Origin: Fimbriimonadaceae bacterium
Lineage (GTDB): Bacteria > Armatimonadota > Fimbriimonadia > Fimbriimonadales > Fimbriimonadaceae
Assembly (NCBI GenBank): GCA_020847855.1
Contig: JADLBH010000033.1
Coordinates: forward strand, 30,970-94,969
Length of the DNA stretch: 64,000 bases
Reading direction: 5' to 3'
Shown here in pieces: positions 39,608 to 49,554 of the stretch. Position 1 is the first letter of the stretch; every line of letters starts with the position of its first letter. The position numbers and the translations under genes are program-made. The notes under the pieces are model-generated. The model did no database searches. It saw only the letters and a list, made by a program, of their open reading frames with translations, and was not told where the DNA came from.

Positions 39608-41854
39608 ATGCTCCTCGCCGTCTCGCTAGCGACCGTCTCTAGCCTTGCGCCCGCCGTGACCGTGATCCCCAAGCCCCTTGACCTCACGGTGGGAGCCGGC
39701 GAGTTCGTCTTCGACCCTTCCACCGTGATCGTGGCCCCGGAAGGGCTCGGAGCGGCCCGCCACCTGAAGGATCTAATGCACAGGGCGCCAGGGCTGAAGC
39801 TCTCGGTCGTCAGTGAGTCCGGCTCGCGACATCAGGTCGTTTTCGAGAAGGCTGCCCCCAGCCCCACGCTGGGGAAGGAAGCCTATATCCTGCATGCGAC
39901 ACCAACGAGGGTCACCGTGAAATACTCCGACCCTGCTGGTGCCTTTTACGCGGTCCAAACGATCCGGCAGCTCCTTCCCAGCAGGATTGACTCCACCAAC
40001 CTCGCCGACGGAGTTCGGTGGAGCATCCCCTCCGTCACGATCCGCGACAAGCCTCGGTTCGGATGGCGAGGCATGCACCTGGACGTCTCGCGGCACTTCT
40101 TTGACACGGACTTCATCAAAGAGTACATAGATTGGATCGCGATGATGAAGATGAACGTCTTCCACTGGCACCTGGTGGACGACGGCGGCTGGCGCATGGA
40201 GGTCAAGAAGTACCCCAAGCTCACGGAGATCGGAGCTTGGAGGATTGACACCGGGGGCAAGTGGCCCGGAGGAGACTGGAACTACGCGAACATCCGGTTC
40301 TGCATGTCGCCCGAGGATGGGCCGCGCTATGGCGGCTTCTACACCCAAGACGAGATCAAGGAAATCGTGCGCTACGCCGCCGATCGCCATATCGAGGTCG
40401 TACCGGAGATCGAGCTTCCGGGCCATAGTCTCGCGGTCATCGCCGCCTACCCCGAGCTCGGGTGCGAAGGGACTCCCCCAGGGCCGAGAGGCAAGCCTGG
40501 CGCAAACGCATACTGTGCCGGGCTCGACGCGAGCTACCGTTTCCTAGAGGACGTTCTCACCGAGACCCTGGCACTCTTCCCCAGCAAGTTCGTTCATATC
40601 GGGGCCGACGAGCTAGACAAGCGACTTTGGCAGAAGTGCCCGCGCTGCAAGGCCAAGGTCGCACAGATCGGGGCCAAGGACATGGACGGGCTCCAGAGCT
40701 ACATGGTCCGGTACTTCGACAAGTGGCTCGCCTCGCACGACCGGAGGCTCATTGGCTGGGACGAGATCCTCGAAGGTGGGCTCGCCGAAGGTGCGACGGT
40801 GATGAGTTGGAGGGGCAACGCAGGCGGTATCGAGGCTGCCAAGCAAGGCAAGAACACGGTCATGTCGCCCACGACCCATTGCTACTTCGACTACTCCTAC
40901 CAAAACATCCCGACCGAGCATGTCTATGCGTGGGACCCGGTCCCCAAGGAGCTTACGGCGACGCAAAGCAAGCTCGTCCTCGGGGGCCAGGCGAACGTCT
41001 GGACCGAGTACATCGCGACCGAGGAGCGCTGTGAGGAGATGGTCTTCCCGCGAGCCTATGCAATGTCCGAGGTGCTATGGTCCGATCCGAAGGGTCGGGA
41101 CTGGAACGAGTTTGGGCCAAGGTTGAACAGCCAACTGCGACGCTTGAACGAGATGGGGGTCCGGTACCACCTTTCCACGCCCGACGTCGAATACGACGCG
41201 ATCTTCCTCCAGGGCGAGGCCCGTGTGGTGGTGAAGAACGCAAACGCTCCGGCGGGCGTGCTCCGCTACACGACCGATGGGACTTTGCCCACGCCAGACG
41301 CCCCGAAGTACACGGGACCTATCCCGGTCGGAAAACCCAAGGTCTTGACCTTCGCCTTCGTCTGGCCCGACGGGGTCACCGGCGATGTTCGACGGGTCGA
41401 GGTCTTGAAGGCACCTGCGCCCCAATCCCCAGGCTCGACGCCCGGCTTGCGAGAGGAGTGGTTCGCCGAACCCTATCAAAAGGTCGCCACGCCGCTGAAG
41501 ACCCAGCCCTTCTACTCCGGCACTGCACCAGACCCGAACAAGATCCCGCTGCGCCGAGAGGACGAGTTCCTTGTGCGCTTGACGGGCAAGATCACAATCC
41601 AGAAAGCCGGGCTCCACACCTTTTGGTTGACAAGCGACGACGGATCGCTTTTGAGGATCGGCGGCGCGACCGTGGTGGACAACGACGGCGCCCACGCCAT
41701 GGCTACCCAACGCGGCCGTGTGCTCCTTCCTGCCGGAACCTATTCACTCGAGATCTTCTGGTCAGAGCTAGGGGGTGACCAGGGCTTGAGGATAGACCAC
41801 CAGCCGCCCGGCGGCAAACGCGACAGGATCTCACCGAAGATTCTCTCACGCTAG
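39608..41854 (+). CDS. Exported beta-N-acetylhexosaminidase (GH20) with PA14 domain
   Basis: The 748-residue protein has a short signal peptide, a GH20 N-terminal domain at about 20-140, and a GH20 barrel at about 150-470 with the catalytic Asp334-Glu335 pair in [12 protein letters not shown] and [15 protein letters not shown] chitobiase-type domain follows ([17 protein letters not shown] near 550), then a PA14 carbohydrate-binding domain at about 620-740 ([28 protein letters not shown]). It likely removes terminal N-acetyl-glucosamine or -galactosamine from chitin-like or glycoprotein glycans outside the cell. Confidence 0.94.
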   Translation: MLLAVSLATVSSLAPAVTVIPKPLDLTVGAGEFVFDPSTVIVAPEGLGAARHLKDLMHRAPGLKLSVVSESGSRHQVVFEKAAPSPTLGKEAYILHATPTRVTVKYSDPAGAFYAVQTIRQLLPSRIDSTNLADGVRWSIPSVTIRDKPRFGWRGMHLDVSRHFFDTDFIKEYIDWIAMMKMNVFHWHLVDDGGWRMEVKKYPKLTEIGAWRIDTGGKWPGGDWNYANIRFCMSPEDGPRYGGFYTQDEIKEIVRYAADRHIEVVPEIELPGHSLAVIAAYPELGCEGTPPGPRGKPGANAYCAGLDASYRFLEDVLTETLALFPSKFVHIGADELDKRLWQKCPRCKAKVAQIGAKDMDGLQSYMVRYFDKWLASHDRRLIGWDEILEGGLAEGATVMSWRGNAGGIEAAKQGKNTVMSPTTHCYFDYSYQNIPTEHVYAWDPVPKELTATQSKLVLGGQANVWTEYIATEERCEEMVFPRAYAMSEVLWSDPKGRDWNEFGPRLNSQLRRLNEMGVRYHLSTPDVEYDAIFLQGEARVVVKNANAPAGVLRYTTDGTLPTPDAPKYTGPIPVGKPKVLTFAFVWPDGVTGDVRRVEVLKAPAPQSPGSTPGLREEWFAEPYQKVATPLKTQPFYSGTAPDPNKIPLRREDEFLVRLTGKITIQKAGLHTFWLTSDDGSLLRIGGATVVDNDGAHAMATQRGRVLLPAGTYSLEIFWSELGGDQGLRIDHQPPGGKRDRISPKILSR

Positions 41855-41868
41855 CTTGTCAGGGCGTG

Positions 41869-41874
41869 TATCCT
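41869..41874 (+). promoter_or_regulatory. -10 box TATCCT, six bases before ATG
   Basis: TATCCT ends six bases before the dodecin ATG at 41881 and predicts a leaderless transcript. It supports this ATG over an in-frame start at 41866. Confidence 0.55.
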
Positions 41875-41880
41875 AGTTCC

Positions 41881-42081
41881 ATGGCAGTTGCCAAGGTCAT
41901 TGAAATATCGAGCACTTCGACCGTCAGCTTCGACGATGCGATCAAGGTGGGCATCAAGAAGGCGGGTACGACCCTGCACAACGTGAGCGGCGCCTGGGTA
42001 CAGGACCAAGAAGTGGTCGTGGAGAACTCGGAGGTCAAGGAGTACCGAGTCCGGCTCCGCGTCACCTTCGTGCTCGACTAG
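41881..42081 (+). CDS. Dodecin flavin-binding protein
   Basis: The 66-residue protein matches dodecin: VAKVIEISSTSTVSFDDAIKVGIKKA, then NVSGAWVQDQEVVVENSEVKEYRVRLRVTFVLD. Dodecin forms a hollow dodecamer that stores flavins, and Trp in the GAWV segment stacks on the isoalloxazine ring. The full family length is present. It lies 33 bases upstream of the cyclase-NTPase gene, which may or may not be functionally linked. Confidence 0.93.
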   Translation: MAVAKVIEISSTSTVSFDDAIKVGIKKAGTTLHNVSGAWVQDQEVVVENSEVKEYRVRLRVTFVLD

Positions 42082-42114
42082 CGATCCGAGGACTCCGGGC
42101 GGAGCCTGCGCATC

Positions 42115-44694
42115 TTGTCCACTCATCACGATCCTCACGAAGCCGGGACGGGGGCTGTCACGTTGCTCGCGACCGATATCGTGGGGAGTTCCGCGCTCTG
42201 GGAGAGCGAGACGGAGGCGATGCAGACCGCGCTCACCGAGCACGACGCCCTCATTCGGAACGAGATCGAGTCTGCTGGAGGCGAGATCTTCAAGACCACG
42301 GGCGACGGTTGTCTTGCCGTGTTCGAAGAAGCCTTCACGGCAGCCTGTTGCGCTCGGGCGATCCTCGCCTCGGTGGAGGCGTGGAAGTGGCCCACCTCGG
42401 TTCCGATCCGAATCAAGGCAGCGCTCCACAGCGGGGCCACGATCCGGCGCCAAGGCGACCACTTCGGGCCCACGGTGAACCGGGTCGCGCGCCTATTAGA
42501 CGTTGCGGAGCCCGACACCGCCGTGCTTTCGCTCGCGACCTACGCTCTGCTCGAAGGCATGGCCCCCGAAGGGACTTCGATCCGAAGTGCGGGCCATAAG
42601 GACCTCAAGGGAATCGCGGAAGCAATGCAGGTCTTCGAGCTGGTCAAAGGCCAGGGCCGTGACCTTCCTCAAGTAGGTCGCCTTTCAGGGCCTCGCCGCG
42701 TTTCCGGGGTCTGGCCAGCCGCCGGCAGGCCCTTCGTGGGTAGGCAGGCCGAGGTGGAGACGATCCTTTCGAGACTCGGACGCGGTCAAGCCATGGTGAC
42801 CGTGACAGGACCGGGCGGGATCGGGAAGACGAGGACCGTGTGCGCCGTCGTGGAAGCGGCCACCGCAAGGTACTCCGACGGAAGCCTCTTCGTGGACTGC
42901 CAATCCCTCGGGTCCGAGGCCGAGGTGGCTCTGGCGATCGTGGAGGGCCTCGGTGGCTCCGCCCGTGTCGGCAGTGTCGAAGAGGAGGCGTTGTCCCTCC
43001 TACGCTCTCGAAATCTGTTGCTCGCCCTCGACTGTTACGAGGCCCTGGCGGATCACGCGGAGCTTCCGTCTCGGATTCTCGCCGAAGCTCCAGGGATAGA
43101 CCTCGTCATCGGCTCCCGAGCCGTGCTCGGGCTCGAACGAGAGGCCGAGGTCGCGCTCCAGCCCCTCCCCTTGCAGAACGAAGTCAGCCATCGAGGCACA
43201 GCGGAGGCGCTCTTCCTCGAAATGGCACAGCTTGCCGACGCTGAGTTCCAGGATACGAAAGAGAACCGCCAAGCCATACGTAGAGTTTGTGAACTGCTAG
43301 AGGGCGTACCTTTGCTGATCACCATCGCCGCCGCGAGGCTCCGGCATGTCGGAATCGCGGACCTCGTCGAGCAAATCGAGCACCAAGGGGCGGCAAGGCT
43401 ATCGAGCCTCCACCGGGACGCCTCCGTGCGCCACGCGGACATTCGAACGATCGTGGCGGACTCGGTGAGATTGCTCGGTAGCGAGGAGGCCGCCGTGCTC
43501 CGTGACCTCGCCGCCTTCCCTGGTGGCGCGCTCTACGCTGACATCGAGGAGGTTCTTGGATCGTGGCACGCCAACCTCGAACGCTGCGTGCAGCGGCTTC
43601 GCGACCACTCCCTTCTCCTCTCCTTGAGCACTCGGGGGAGAAAGAGGTTCCGCCTTCTCGACTCTGTGCGGGAAGCGATCTTCGAGGCTGGCCCACCCTC
43701 GCACGAAGTCATCAGCGCGCACGCCCATCACTACGGCAAGCGTGCCGAGCTCCTGCGGACGCTCACCGAGCGAGGCGAGCACGCCGATGCACGCTACCTC
43801 TTGCTCAGTGAGACCGGAAACCTGAGGGCGGCGACGGCCTTCGCGGTGAACGAGGGCGACAAGCCCTTGCTGCGGGGGCTCTTCCGTTCCCTCGCCTCAG
43901 GGCTTCAGACCTGCGGAATGTGGGAGGACTATGAGAGTCTCGCCGCCGCCGCTCGGCAGCTGCTGGGTGACGAGATCCAGGCCGAGGCCCTGGGGCTGGA
44001 CGGAGCCCTTGCCATGCGGAAGGGCAATCGTTCGGCCGCGATCGCGGCTTGGCGCCAGCGAGCGAGGATCTGCGCCGAAAGCTCGGACCACGCCGCCCAC
44101 GCCGATGCCCTCTTCGACCTTGCGGAGTGCGGATTGAAAACGAGCGATCTCGCAACTGCCGCCCACCACGTGGTGGAAGGGCTCAAGATCAGCGTCAAGT
44201 GCTCCTTGCCGGGGCACATTGCCACAGCCTGGGCCGTAGGGGCCGAGATCGCCTTGGCCCGAGGGAACATCCCCGCCGCGGTGCAGCGAGCTGAACGAGC
44301 CAGGCTCACGGTGGACGGAACCCAGCTCGCGATCTACGTACACCTTGCGTGCGGACGAGCCTACGCGGCGGCGGACAGAAGCCCCGAGGCCCTGGCCTGC
44401 TTCCTCCACGGCGTGGCGACGGCGCACCGGCTCGCCCTCTTGCTCTCACTTCACCAGATGCTTTCGGAGGCCGCTCGCGGCTTCAATGCGTGCGGCGACC
44501 GAGCGATGGAAGCGGTCGCATGGACGTCGCTGGTCGGGCTCGATCGCGACATAGATGCGAAGCGGTCCGCTATAGCCCGAAAAGAACTGGCCCGGCTTCG
44601 AGGCACCAACCCCCGCGAGATCGAGGACGCCCGCCGGCTCGTTGCGGGTTCCGGTTGGGAGGCAGGGGTCGAGACTATGCTGCGTACAGCTTGA
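42115..44694 (+). CDS. Class III nucleotide cyclase fused to NTPase regulator
   Basis: The 859-residue protein has a class III cyclase domain at 14-140: metal Asp21 in LATDIVGSS, purine-contact Lys60 and Asp64 in FKTTGDGCLAVF, and the Asn122/Arg126 pair in TVNRVARL. All catalytic positions fit adenylyl cyclase. An NTPase domain follows with P-loop TGPGGIGKT at 231-239 and a LLALDCYEAL Walker B-like strand, then helical TPR-like repeats to the end. The layout is like multi-domain transcription-type regulators, but no DNA-binding domain is seen. The start is TTG with a GGAG upstream. Confidence 0.88.
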   Translation: MSTHHDPHEAGTGAVTLLATDIVGSSALWESETEAMQTALTEHDALIRNEIESAGGEIFKTTGDGCLAVFEEAFTAACCARAILASVEAWKWPTSVPIRIKAALHSGATIRRQGDHFGPTVNRVARLLDVAEPDTAVLSLATYALLEGMAPEGTSIRSAGHKDLKGIAEAMQVFELVKGQGRDLPQVGRLSGPRRVSGVWPAAGRPFVGRQAEVETILSRLGRGQAMVTVTGPGGIGKTRTVCAVVEAATARYSDGSLFVDCQSLGSEAEVALAIVEGLGGSARVGSVEEEALSLLRSRNLLLALDCYEALADHAELPSRILAEAPGIDLVIGSRAVLGLEREAEVALQPLPLQNEVSHRGTAEALFLEMAQLADAEFQDTKENRQAIRRVCELLEGVPLLITIAAARLRHVGIADLVEQIEHQGAARLSSLHRDASVRHADIRTIVADSVRLLGSEEAAVLRDLAAFPGGALYADIEEVLGSWHANLERCVQRLRDHSLLLSLSTRGRKRFRLLDSVREAIFEAGPPSHEVISAHAHHYGKRAELLRTLTERGEHADARYLLLSETGNLRAATAFAVNEGDKPLLRGLFRSLASGLQTCGMWEDYESLAAAARQLLGDEIQAEALGLDGALAMRKGNRSAAIAAWRQRARICAESSDHAAHADALFDLAECGLKTSDLATAAHHVVEGLKISVKCSLPGHIATAWAVGAEIALARGNIPAAVQRAERARLTVDGTQLAIYVHLACGRAYAAADRSPEALACFLHGVATAHRLALLLSLHQMLSEAARGFNACGDRAMEAVAWTSLVGLDRDIDAKRSAIARKELARLRGTNPREIEDARRLVAGSGWEAGVETMLRTA

Positions 44695-45529
44695 GCACGA
44701 TCAGGTCCGGACGGAGGAAGATCGAGCTCGTTCCGCTGGGCGACCGAGTAGGGTTCTGGTTCTGGCAAGGCGAGGCTACGCAAACGGGTGCCACAGCCGT
44801 GCCGACCGGCAGCTGGGCGACGAAGCCGAGCATGGGGCGCGGGCAACTGCTCTGGAGGCCGAGGGGTGCCAAGCCAGGCTGAGGCGCGTCGGTCGTGTGC
44901 GACAAGTCTTGGTCTGACTCCACGTACTCATAGCTCTTCTGAACCAAGCTGTCCAGGAGCGGCACCGGCCAGCACATCATCGATATCGTTGCGCTCACCG
45001 CCTCCGCTCGGTTGACATCGGCATGATCCTTGACTTCGTTGTGCACGTGAGCACGGTCGGTCCTCCCGCCACTGGCCGCAGTTTGAAAATTGACATCGTT
45101 CTTCGCTCCGAGGAGCGCGACCGCGTCTCCAAGCTCTGTCGAATTCGTGGGTACTGTGCCAAACACGGACACCAGAACCACGTTTTGACCGATGCCATAG
45201 AAGCCAATCTCGAATGCTCCGGCCGAACGCGCGGGCCAGTAGCTGCCAACAAAGATCGAGTCAGCCGGAAAGCCAGCCGTCGTCGGGTCGAGCAAAAGTT
45301 TCTTGAGGTCGGCAATCGTGCTCATGGAGTAGATCGAGACATAGTCGGTTTTGGTGATGCCCGTGCGCACCGTGTGAGAGAGCCATTCGTGCATCTGATC
45401 GAGCATCTCTGAATGGCGCCTCAGCTCCGACAGTTCGTTCCTGCCCTGCTCCGTGACGAGCCGCGACATGAACCACCGCGCCAAATCCACATCATCTCCG
45501 TACTCTCCAATGATCTTCTCGATGTCCAT
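44675..45529 (-). CDS. Hypothetical protein downstream of uvrB (284 aa)
   Basis: I do not recognise this 284-residue protein. It starts MDIEKIIGEYGDDVDLARWFMSRL, has beta-strand-rich segments in the middle (IGFYGIGQNVVLVSVFG) and a proline/serine-rich tail. It has no signal peptide and no clear membrane helix. It follows uvrB by 12 bases and so is probably on the same transcript. Its 3' end overlaps the cyclase gene by 20 bases in the opposite direction. Confidence 0.65.
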   Translation of the reverse strand: MDIEKIIGEYGDDVDLARWFMSRLVTEQGRNELSELRRHSEMLDQMHEWLSHTVRTGITKTDYVSIYSMSTIADLKKLLLDPTTAGFPADSIFVGSYWPARSAGAFEIGFYGIGQNVVLVSVFGTVPTNSTELGDAVALLGAKNDVNFQTAASGGRTDRAHVHNEVKDHADVNRAEAVSATISMMCWPVPLLDSLVQKSYEYVESDQDLSHTTDAPQPGLAPLGLQSSCPRPMLGFVAQLPVGTAVAPVCVASPCQNQNPTRSPSGTSSIFLRPDLIVLKLYAA

Positions 45530-45541
45530 GACTAGAAAAGT

Positions 45542-47608
45542 CTACCTGCGGCGGCTCGGAAGCTTGCGTTTTTCCATCCCGATCCTTCCATCGCTCACGC
45601 CCAAGAGCTTGCGAAGGCCGGCGATCTGATCTCGAACCATAGCCGCCTGCTCAAACTCCATCGCTTTGGCAAGTTCCTTCATTTGAACCTCAAGGTTGCC
45701 GATCAGTAGGGGGATGTCCTCGATGGCGACCGGCGTACCGTCCGCCCCAATCCTGGGGTCGGTCGAGCCTGTGCCCGTTTCGGCCTCGTACATGCGAATC
45801 GTCTCACGAACCTCCTTGACGACGGTTCGCGGAGCCGTGCCGTGCTCGCGGTTATAGGCAGACTGGACTTCCCTGCGCCGGTTCGTCTCCTCGATGGCCG
45901 CCTGCATCGAGCGGGTCATATTGTCCGCATAGAGCAACACCCTCCCACCCACGTTCCTCGCGGCGCGACCGATGGTCTGCACGAGCGAGGTCTCGGAGCG
46001 AAGGAACCCTTCCTTGTCCGCGTCCAAGATCGCCACGAGCGTAACTTCGGGGAGGTCCAAGCCTTCCCTCAGGAGGTTCACTCCCACGATCACATCGTAT
46101 ACGCCCAAGCGGAGGTCGCGGAGGATCTCGGGCCGCTCCAAAGAATGTACATTGGAGTGTACGTAGTTCACCTTGATCCCCACACCCTCGAGGTAGCTCG
46201 TGAGGTCCTCCGCCATCCTTTTGGTCAAGGTTGTGACAAGGGCCCTTTCGCTCTTCGCGACGCGGGCCGTGATCTCACCGATGAGGTCGTCAATCTGGCC
46301 CTTTGTGGGGCGAACCTCGACCTCAGGATCGAGGACGTACGTCGGTCGGATCACTTGCTCGGCGCGGTTGCTCTCATTTTGGGTCTCGAACGGGCCGGGC
46401 GTCGCACTGACGAACACCACCTGCGGAACCCGTTCTAGGAACTCCTCGAACCGGAGCGGGCGGTTGTCCAGAGCACTCGGGAGCCGAAACCCGTAGTCCA
46501 CGAGAACGGACTTGCGCTGCTGGTCGCCGTTGAACATCGCCTTGATCTGGGGCAAGGTCTGGTGGCTCTCGTCAATGAAGACCACCGCGTCCTTGGGAAG
46601 GAAGTCGAGCAGGGTGTAGGGGGCCGTACCCGCCTCCCGACCGTCGAAGTAGCGCGAATAGTTCTCGATCCCGCTGCAGAACCCCAACTCCCGGATCATT
46701 TCGAGGTCGAACTCCGTCCGTTGTCGCAAGCGCTGCGCCTCGAGGAGCTTGTTCTGTGCCTCGAAGTACGCCACTTGCGTCTCCATCTCCCCTTGGACCT
46801 GCTCGATCACGGTCTCGATCCTCTCCCAGGGTGTGACATAGTGGGTCGCGGGGAAGACGCTACACCGGGTCGGCTCGTCCAAGACCTCTTGGGTGAGCGG
46901 GTCCATGAGCTGGACTCGCTCGATCGTGTCTCCAAAGTAGTCCACCCTGGTCACGATCTCCTCGTCCATCGGCTGAATGTCCAGCAAGTCTCCCTTCACT
47001 CGGAACGTGCCTCGGCCAAGCTGGAAGTCGTTCCGCACGAACTGCATCTTCACCAATTGGTTGATCGCGTCGTGGAGCGGCAGCTCCTTCCCCACCTCGA
47101 AGGTGACGACCCCTTCCATGTAGACGTCCGGGGAACCCAGGCCATAGATACAGCTCACGCTGGCGACCACCACGACGTCCCGTCGCTGGAGCAGGGCTTG
47201 GGTGGCCGCGTGCCTCAGGCGGTTGATCTCCTCGTTGACCTGGGAGTCCTTCTCGATGTATAGATCCGAGCCGGGTACATAGGCCTCGGGCTGGTAGTAG
47301 TCGTAGTAGCTGATGAAGTAGTGGACCGCGTTCTCCGGGAAGAAGGCGCGGAACTCCTGGCAAAGCTGGGCGGCGAGGGTCTTGTTGTGAGCGATCACGA
47401 GTGCAGGCCGCTGCGCCTGGGCGATGACGCTTGCCATCGTGAACGTCTTCCCCGTTCCGGTCGCGCCCAGAAGCGTTTGGAACCGATATCCGGAGTCCAG
47501 GCCGTCCAATAGGCTCTCGATCGCCGTGGGCTGATCGCCCTTGGGCTCCAACGCCGAGCCCAGGAGGAACGGACTGTCGTACCTTACGATCGTCTCGGTG
47601 CCAGACAT
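45542..47608 (-). CDS. uvrB: Excinuclease ABC subunit B
   Basis: The 688-residue protein is UvrB, which loads onto damaged DNA in nucleotide excision repair. It has the start PFLLGSALEPKGDQPTAIESLLDGL, Walker A GATGTGKTFTMA, the YYDYYQPEAYVPGSDLYIEKD beta-hairpin, DESH in VVFIDESHQTLPQ, and helicase motifs V and VI (VIVGVNLLREGLDLPEV, QTIGRAARN). The C-terminal UVR coiled coil (LEVQMKELAKAMEFEQAAMVRDQI) contacts UvrC. TACAAT ends eight bases before the ATG. No LexA box is evident. Confidence 0.98.
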   Translation of the reverse strand: MSGTETIVRYDSPFLLGSALEPKGDQPTAIESLLDGLDSGYRFQTLLGATGTGKTFTMASVIAQAQRPALVIAHNKTLAAQLCQEFRAFFPENAVHYFISYYDYYQPEAYVPGSDLYIEKDSQVNEEINRLRHAATQALLQRRDVVVVASVSCIYGLGSPDVYMEGVVTFEVGKELPLHDAINQLVKMQFVRNDFQLGRGTFRVKGDLLDIQPMDEEIVTRVDYFGDTIERVQLMDPLTQEVLDEPTRCSVFPATHYVTPWERIETVIEQVQGEMETQVAYFEAQNKLLEAQRLRQRTEFDLEMIRELGFCSGIENYSRYFDGREAGTAPYTLLDFLPKDAVVFIDESHQTLPQIKAMFNGDQQRKSVLVDYGFRLPSALDNRPLRFEEFLERVPQVVFVSATPGPFETQNESNRAEQVIRPTYVLDPEVEVRPTKGQIDDLIGEITARVAKSERALVTTLTKRMAEDLTSYLEGVGIKVNYVHSNVHSLERPEILRDLRLGVYDVIVGVNLLREGLDLPEVTLVAILDADKEGFLRSETSLVQTIGRAARNVGGRVLLYADNMTRSMQAAIEETNRRREVQSAYNREHGTAPRTVVKEVRETIRMYEAETGTGSTDPRIGADGTPVAIEDIPLLIGNLEVQMKELAKAMEFEQAAMVRDQIAGLRKLLGVSDGRIGMEKRKLPSRRR

Positions 47609-47722
47609 CCCTGCTCATTGTACGGCCTAGGCAAGGGCGTCGTTCCGTCCCCGTGGTCCCGGTAGGACGTGACCGGGCCCTGTGCCGATCCGGTGGTGGG
47701 CGGGGTTCTACAATGGGCTTGG

Positions 47723-48544
47723 ATGCCCGCCAAGCTCCGCCCAACTCGCCGCCAAGTCCTCGCCGGAGCACTGGCCGGGGCTGGCGCGGTCGGAGTCGCA
47801 CAACTCTGGTGCAAGGACGATGTCCGGGTCGAGCACCATGAGGTCCATCTGCCGCGGTGGGACGCTGACGGCTTCAAGCTCGTGGTTCTCGGCGACCTCC
47901 ACATGGACGACCCGCACAGGCTCGCACGTGGGCGGCGCGCAATCCAGCTCGCCCGACGGGCGAAGCCGCAAGCGATCGCGATCGCGGGGGACTTCCTCTC
48001 GACCCCCGACACCGCCGCCCAAGACGCGGCCTTCCGAGCCATAGGGGAGGAGGTGGACGGCGGCCCACCCGTCGTTGCAGTCCTCGGCAACCACGACTAT
48101 TGGCTCCCGCGCCCCTTCCGCATCATTGAAGGTCTCCAGGGCGCACTTAGCGGCGGGAACCGGCTCCTGAGGAACGAGGTGCGGGAGGTGGACGGCGTCA
48201 CCTTCGCCGGGATCGAGGACGGGATCGCCGGTAAGGACCGCCACGACTTCCTGCGGCCAAGCCACGACCGGAACGTGGTCGCGATCTTCCATGAGCCCGA
48301 CTTCGTCAGCCGGGTGGACGGGCGCATCGCACTCATGGTGAGCGGTCACAGCCACGGTGGCCAAGTCTGTGCGCCCTGGGGCACTCCGATCAAGCTGCCC
48401 TACGGTGCCCGAACCTTCTGGAGGGGCTATTACCCGGAGGCCAAAGTGCCCCTCTACGTCACGCGAGGGATCGGAACCGTCGGCCCGGACATCCGAACCT
48501 TCAGCCCACCCGAGGTGACCGTGCTCACCCTGAGAAGCTCCTAA
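47723..48544 (+). CDS. Tat-exported metallophosphoesterase
   Basis: The 273-residue protein has a twin-arginine signal (PTRRQVLAGALAGAGAVGV) and a calcineurin-like phosphoesterase domain with GDLHMDDP, GDFLS, GNHDYW, HEPDF and GHSHGGQ. It resembles the YkuE group. It hydrolyses a phosphoester outside the cytoplasm; the natural substrate is unknown. ATG 47723 was chosen because the Tat signal begins there and TACAAT ends eight bases upstream. It is followed 14 bases later by the adenosine deaminase. Confidence 0.92.
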   Translation: MPAKLRPTRRQVLAGALAGAGAVGVAQLWCKDDVRVEHHEVHLPRWDADGFKLVVLGDLHMDDPHRLARGRRAIQLARRAKPQAIAIAGDFLSTPDTAAQDAAFRAIGEEVDGGPPVVAVLGNHDYWLPRPFRIIEGLQGALSGGNRLLRNEVREVDGVTFAGIEDGIAGKDRHDFLRPSHDRNVVAIFHEPDFVSRVDGRIALMVSGHSHGGQVCAPWGTPIKLPYGARTFWRGYYPEAKVPLYVTRGIGTVGPDIRTFSPPEVTVLTLRSS

Positions 48545-48546
48545 TC

Positions 48547-48552
48547 TACACT
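48547..48552 (+). promoter_or_regulatory. -10 box TACACT, six bases before ATG
   Basis: TACACT lies in the 14-base gap between the phosphoesterase stop and the ATG at 48559 and ends six bases before it. It predicts a separate leaderless transcript for the adenosine deaminase gene. Confidence 0.55.
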
Positions 48553-48558
48553 AGGGTC

Positions 48559-49554
48559 ATGGAGCGAGCCCAGATCGAGTCCCTACCCAAGATCGAGCTC
48601 CACGTCCACATCGAGGGCTCGATCCAACCCGAGACCGTGCTTCGGCTCGCCAAGAAGAACGGTGCTCGGCTCCCCGCCCAAGACCTCGACGGCTTGCGCG
48701 AGTTCTACCGCTTCCGAGACTTCCCCCACTTTGTCGAGGTCTATGTCGCGGTGACCCAGTGCGTGAAGGACGAGGAGGACGTCTACACCGTCTTCTCGGA
48801 GTTCCTCGAAGGTCAGGCGAGCCAGAACGTCCTCTACACGGAGGCAACGTACACGGCCTCCACGCTCGAATCCCACAGCGGGATCCCTTGGGTGCGGCAG
48901 CGCGAGGCCATCGAGTCGGCCCTTGCAGACTCGGGCGAAAGGCTCGGTCTGGTCCTCGACATCGTGCGGGGCCAAAGCGTGTCGGAGGCGTTTCGCGTGT
49001 TGGAATGGGTGGAAGCCGGCCTCCGTGGAGCGGATTGCGCCTTGGGGCTCGCTGGCGAGGAACGGCGCGGGACAAGGGAGTACGGCGAGGTCTTCGACGC
49101 TGCCCACCGCGCTGGAGTCCCGGTCACGGTTCACGCAGGGGAGACCTGCGGGGCCGAGTCCGTCTGCGAGGTGCTCGACGTCTGCCGGCCCCATAGGATC
49201 GGGCACGGCGTGCGCGCGACCGAGGACGCAGAGGTGGTCGCAAGGCTCCGGGACCTCGGGACGTTTCTCGAGGTGTGTCCTTCCAGCAACGTGTGCCTCG
49301 GCGTTGTCCCGACGCTTGCGGAGCACCCTCTGCCTCGGCTCCGGGAAGCGGGGCTGAAAGTCGGGATCAACAGCGACGACCCTCCGATGTTCGGAACGAC
49401 GCTGACCGAGGAATACGTTCGATGCGCCGAGGCGTTCGACCTCCGGACCGAGGACTTGGTCGCGATGAACGCGGACTCGGCCCGCGCCGCGTTCCTCCCG
49501 GAGGCCGACAAGGCCGCGTTGCTCACAGCGATCCTACGCCCGCAAGGCGCGTAG
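48559..49554 (+). CDS. add: Adenosine deaminase family enzyme
   Basis: The 331-residue protein has the zinc site HVHIEG (His15, His17), TVHAGE, HRIGHG and INSDDPPMF, and the EVCPSSNVCLG loop. These are marks of adenosine or adenine deaminase, which makes inosine or hypoxanthine. The length and sequence are closer to adenosine deaminase. The end overlaps the opposite AlkZ-like gene by 21 bases. Confidence 0.92.
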   Translation: MERAQIESLPKIELHVHIEGSIQPETVLRLAKKNGARLPAQDLDGLREFYRFRDFPHFVEVYVAVTQCVKDEEDVYTVFSEFLEGQASQNVLYTEATYTASTLESHSGIPWVRQREAIESALADSGERLGLVLDIVRGQSVSEAFRVLEWVEAGLRGADCALGLAGEERRGTREYGEVFDAAHRAGVPVTVHAGETCGAESVCEVLDVCRPHRIGHGVRATEDAEVVARLRDLGTFLEVCPSSNVCLGVVPTLAEHPLPRLREAGLKVGINSDDPPMFGTTLTEEYVRCAEAFDLRTEDLVAMNADSARAAFLPEADKAALLTAILRPQGA

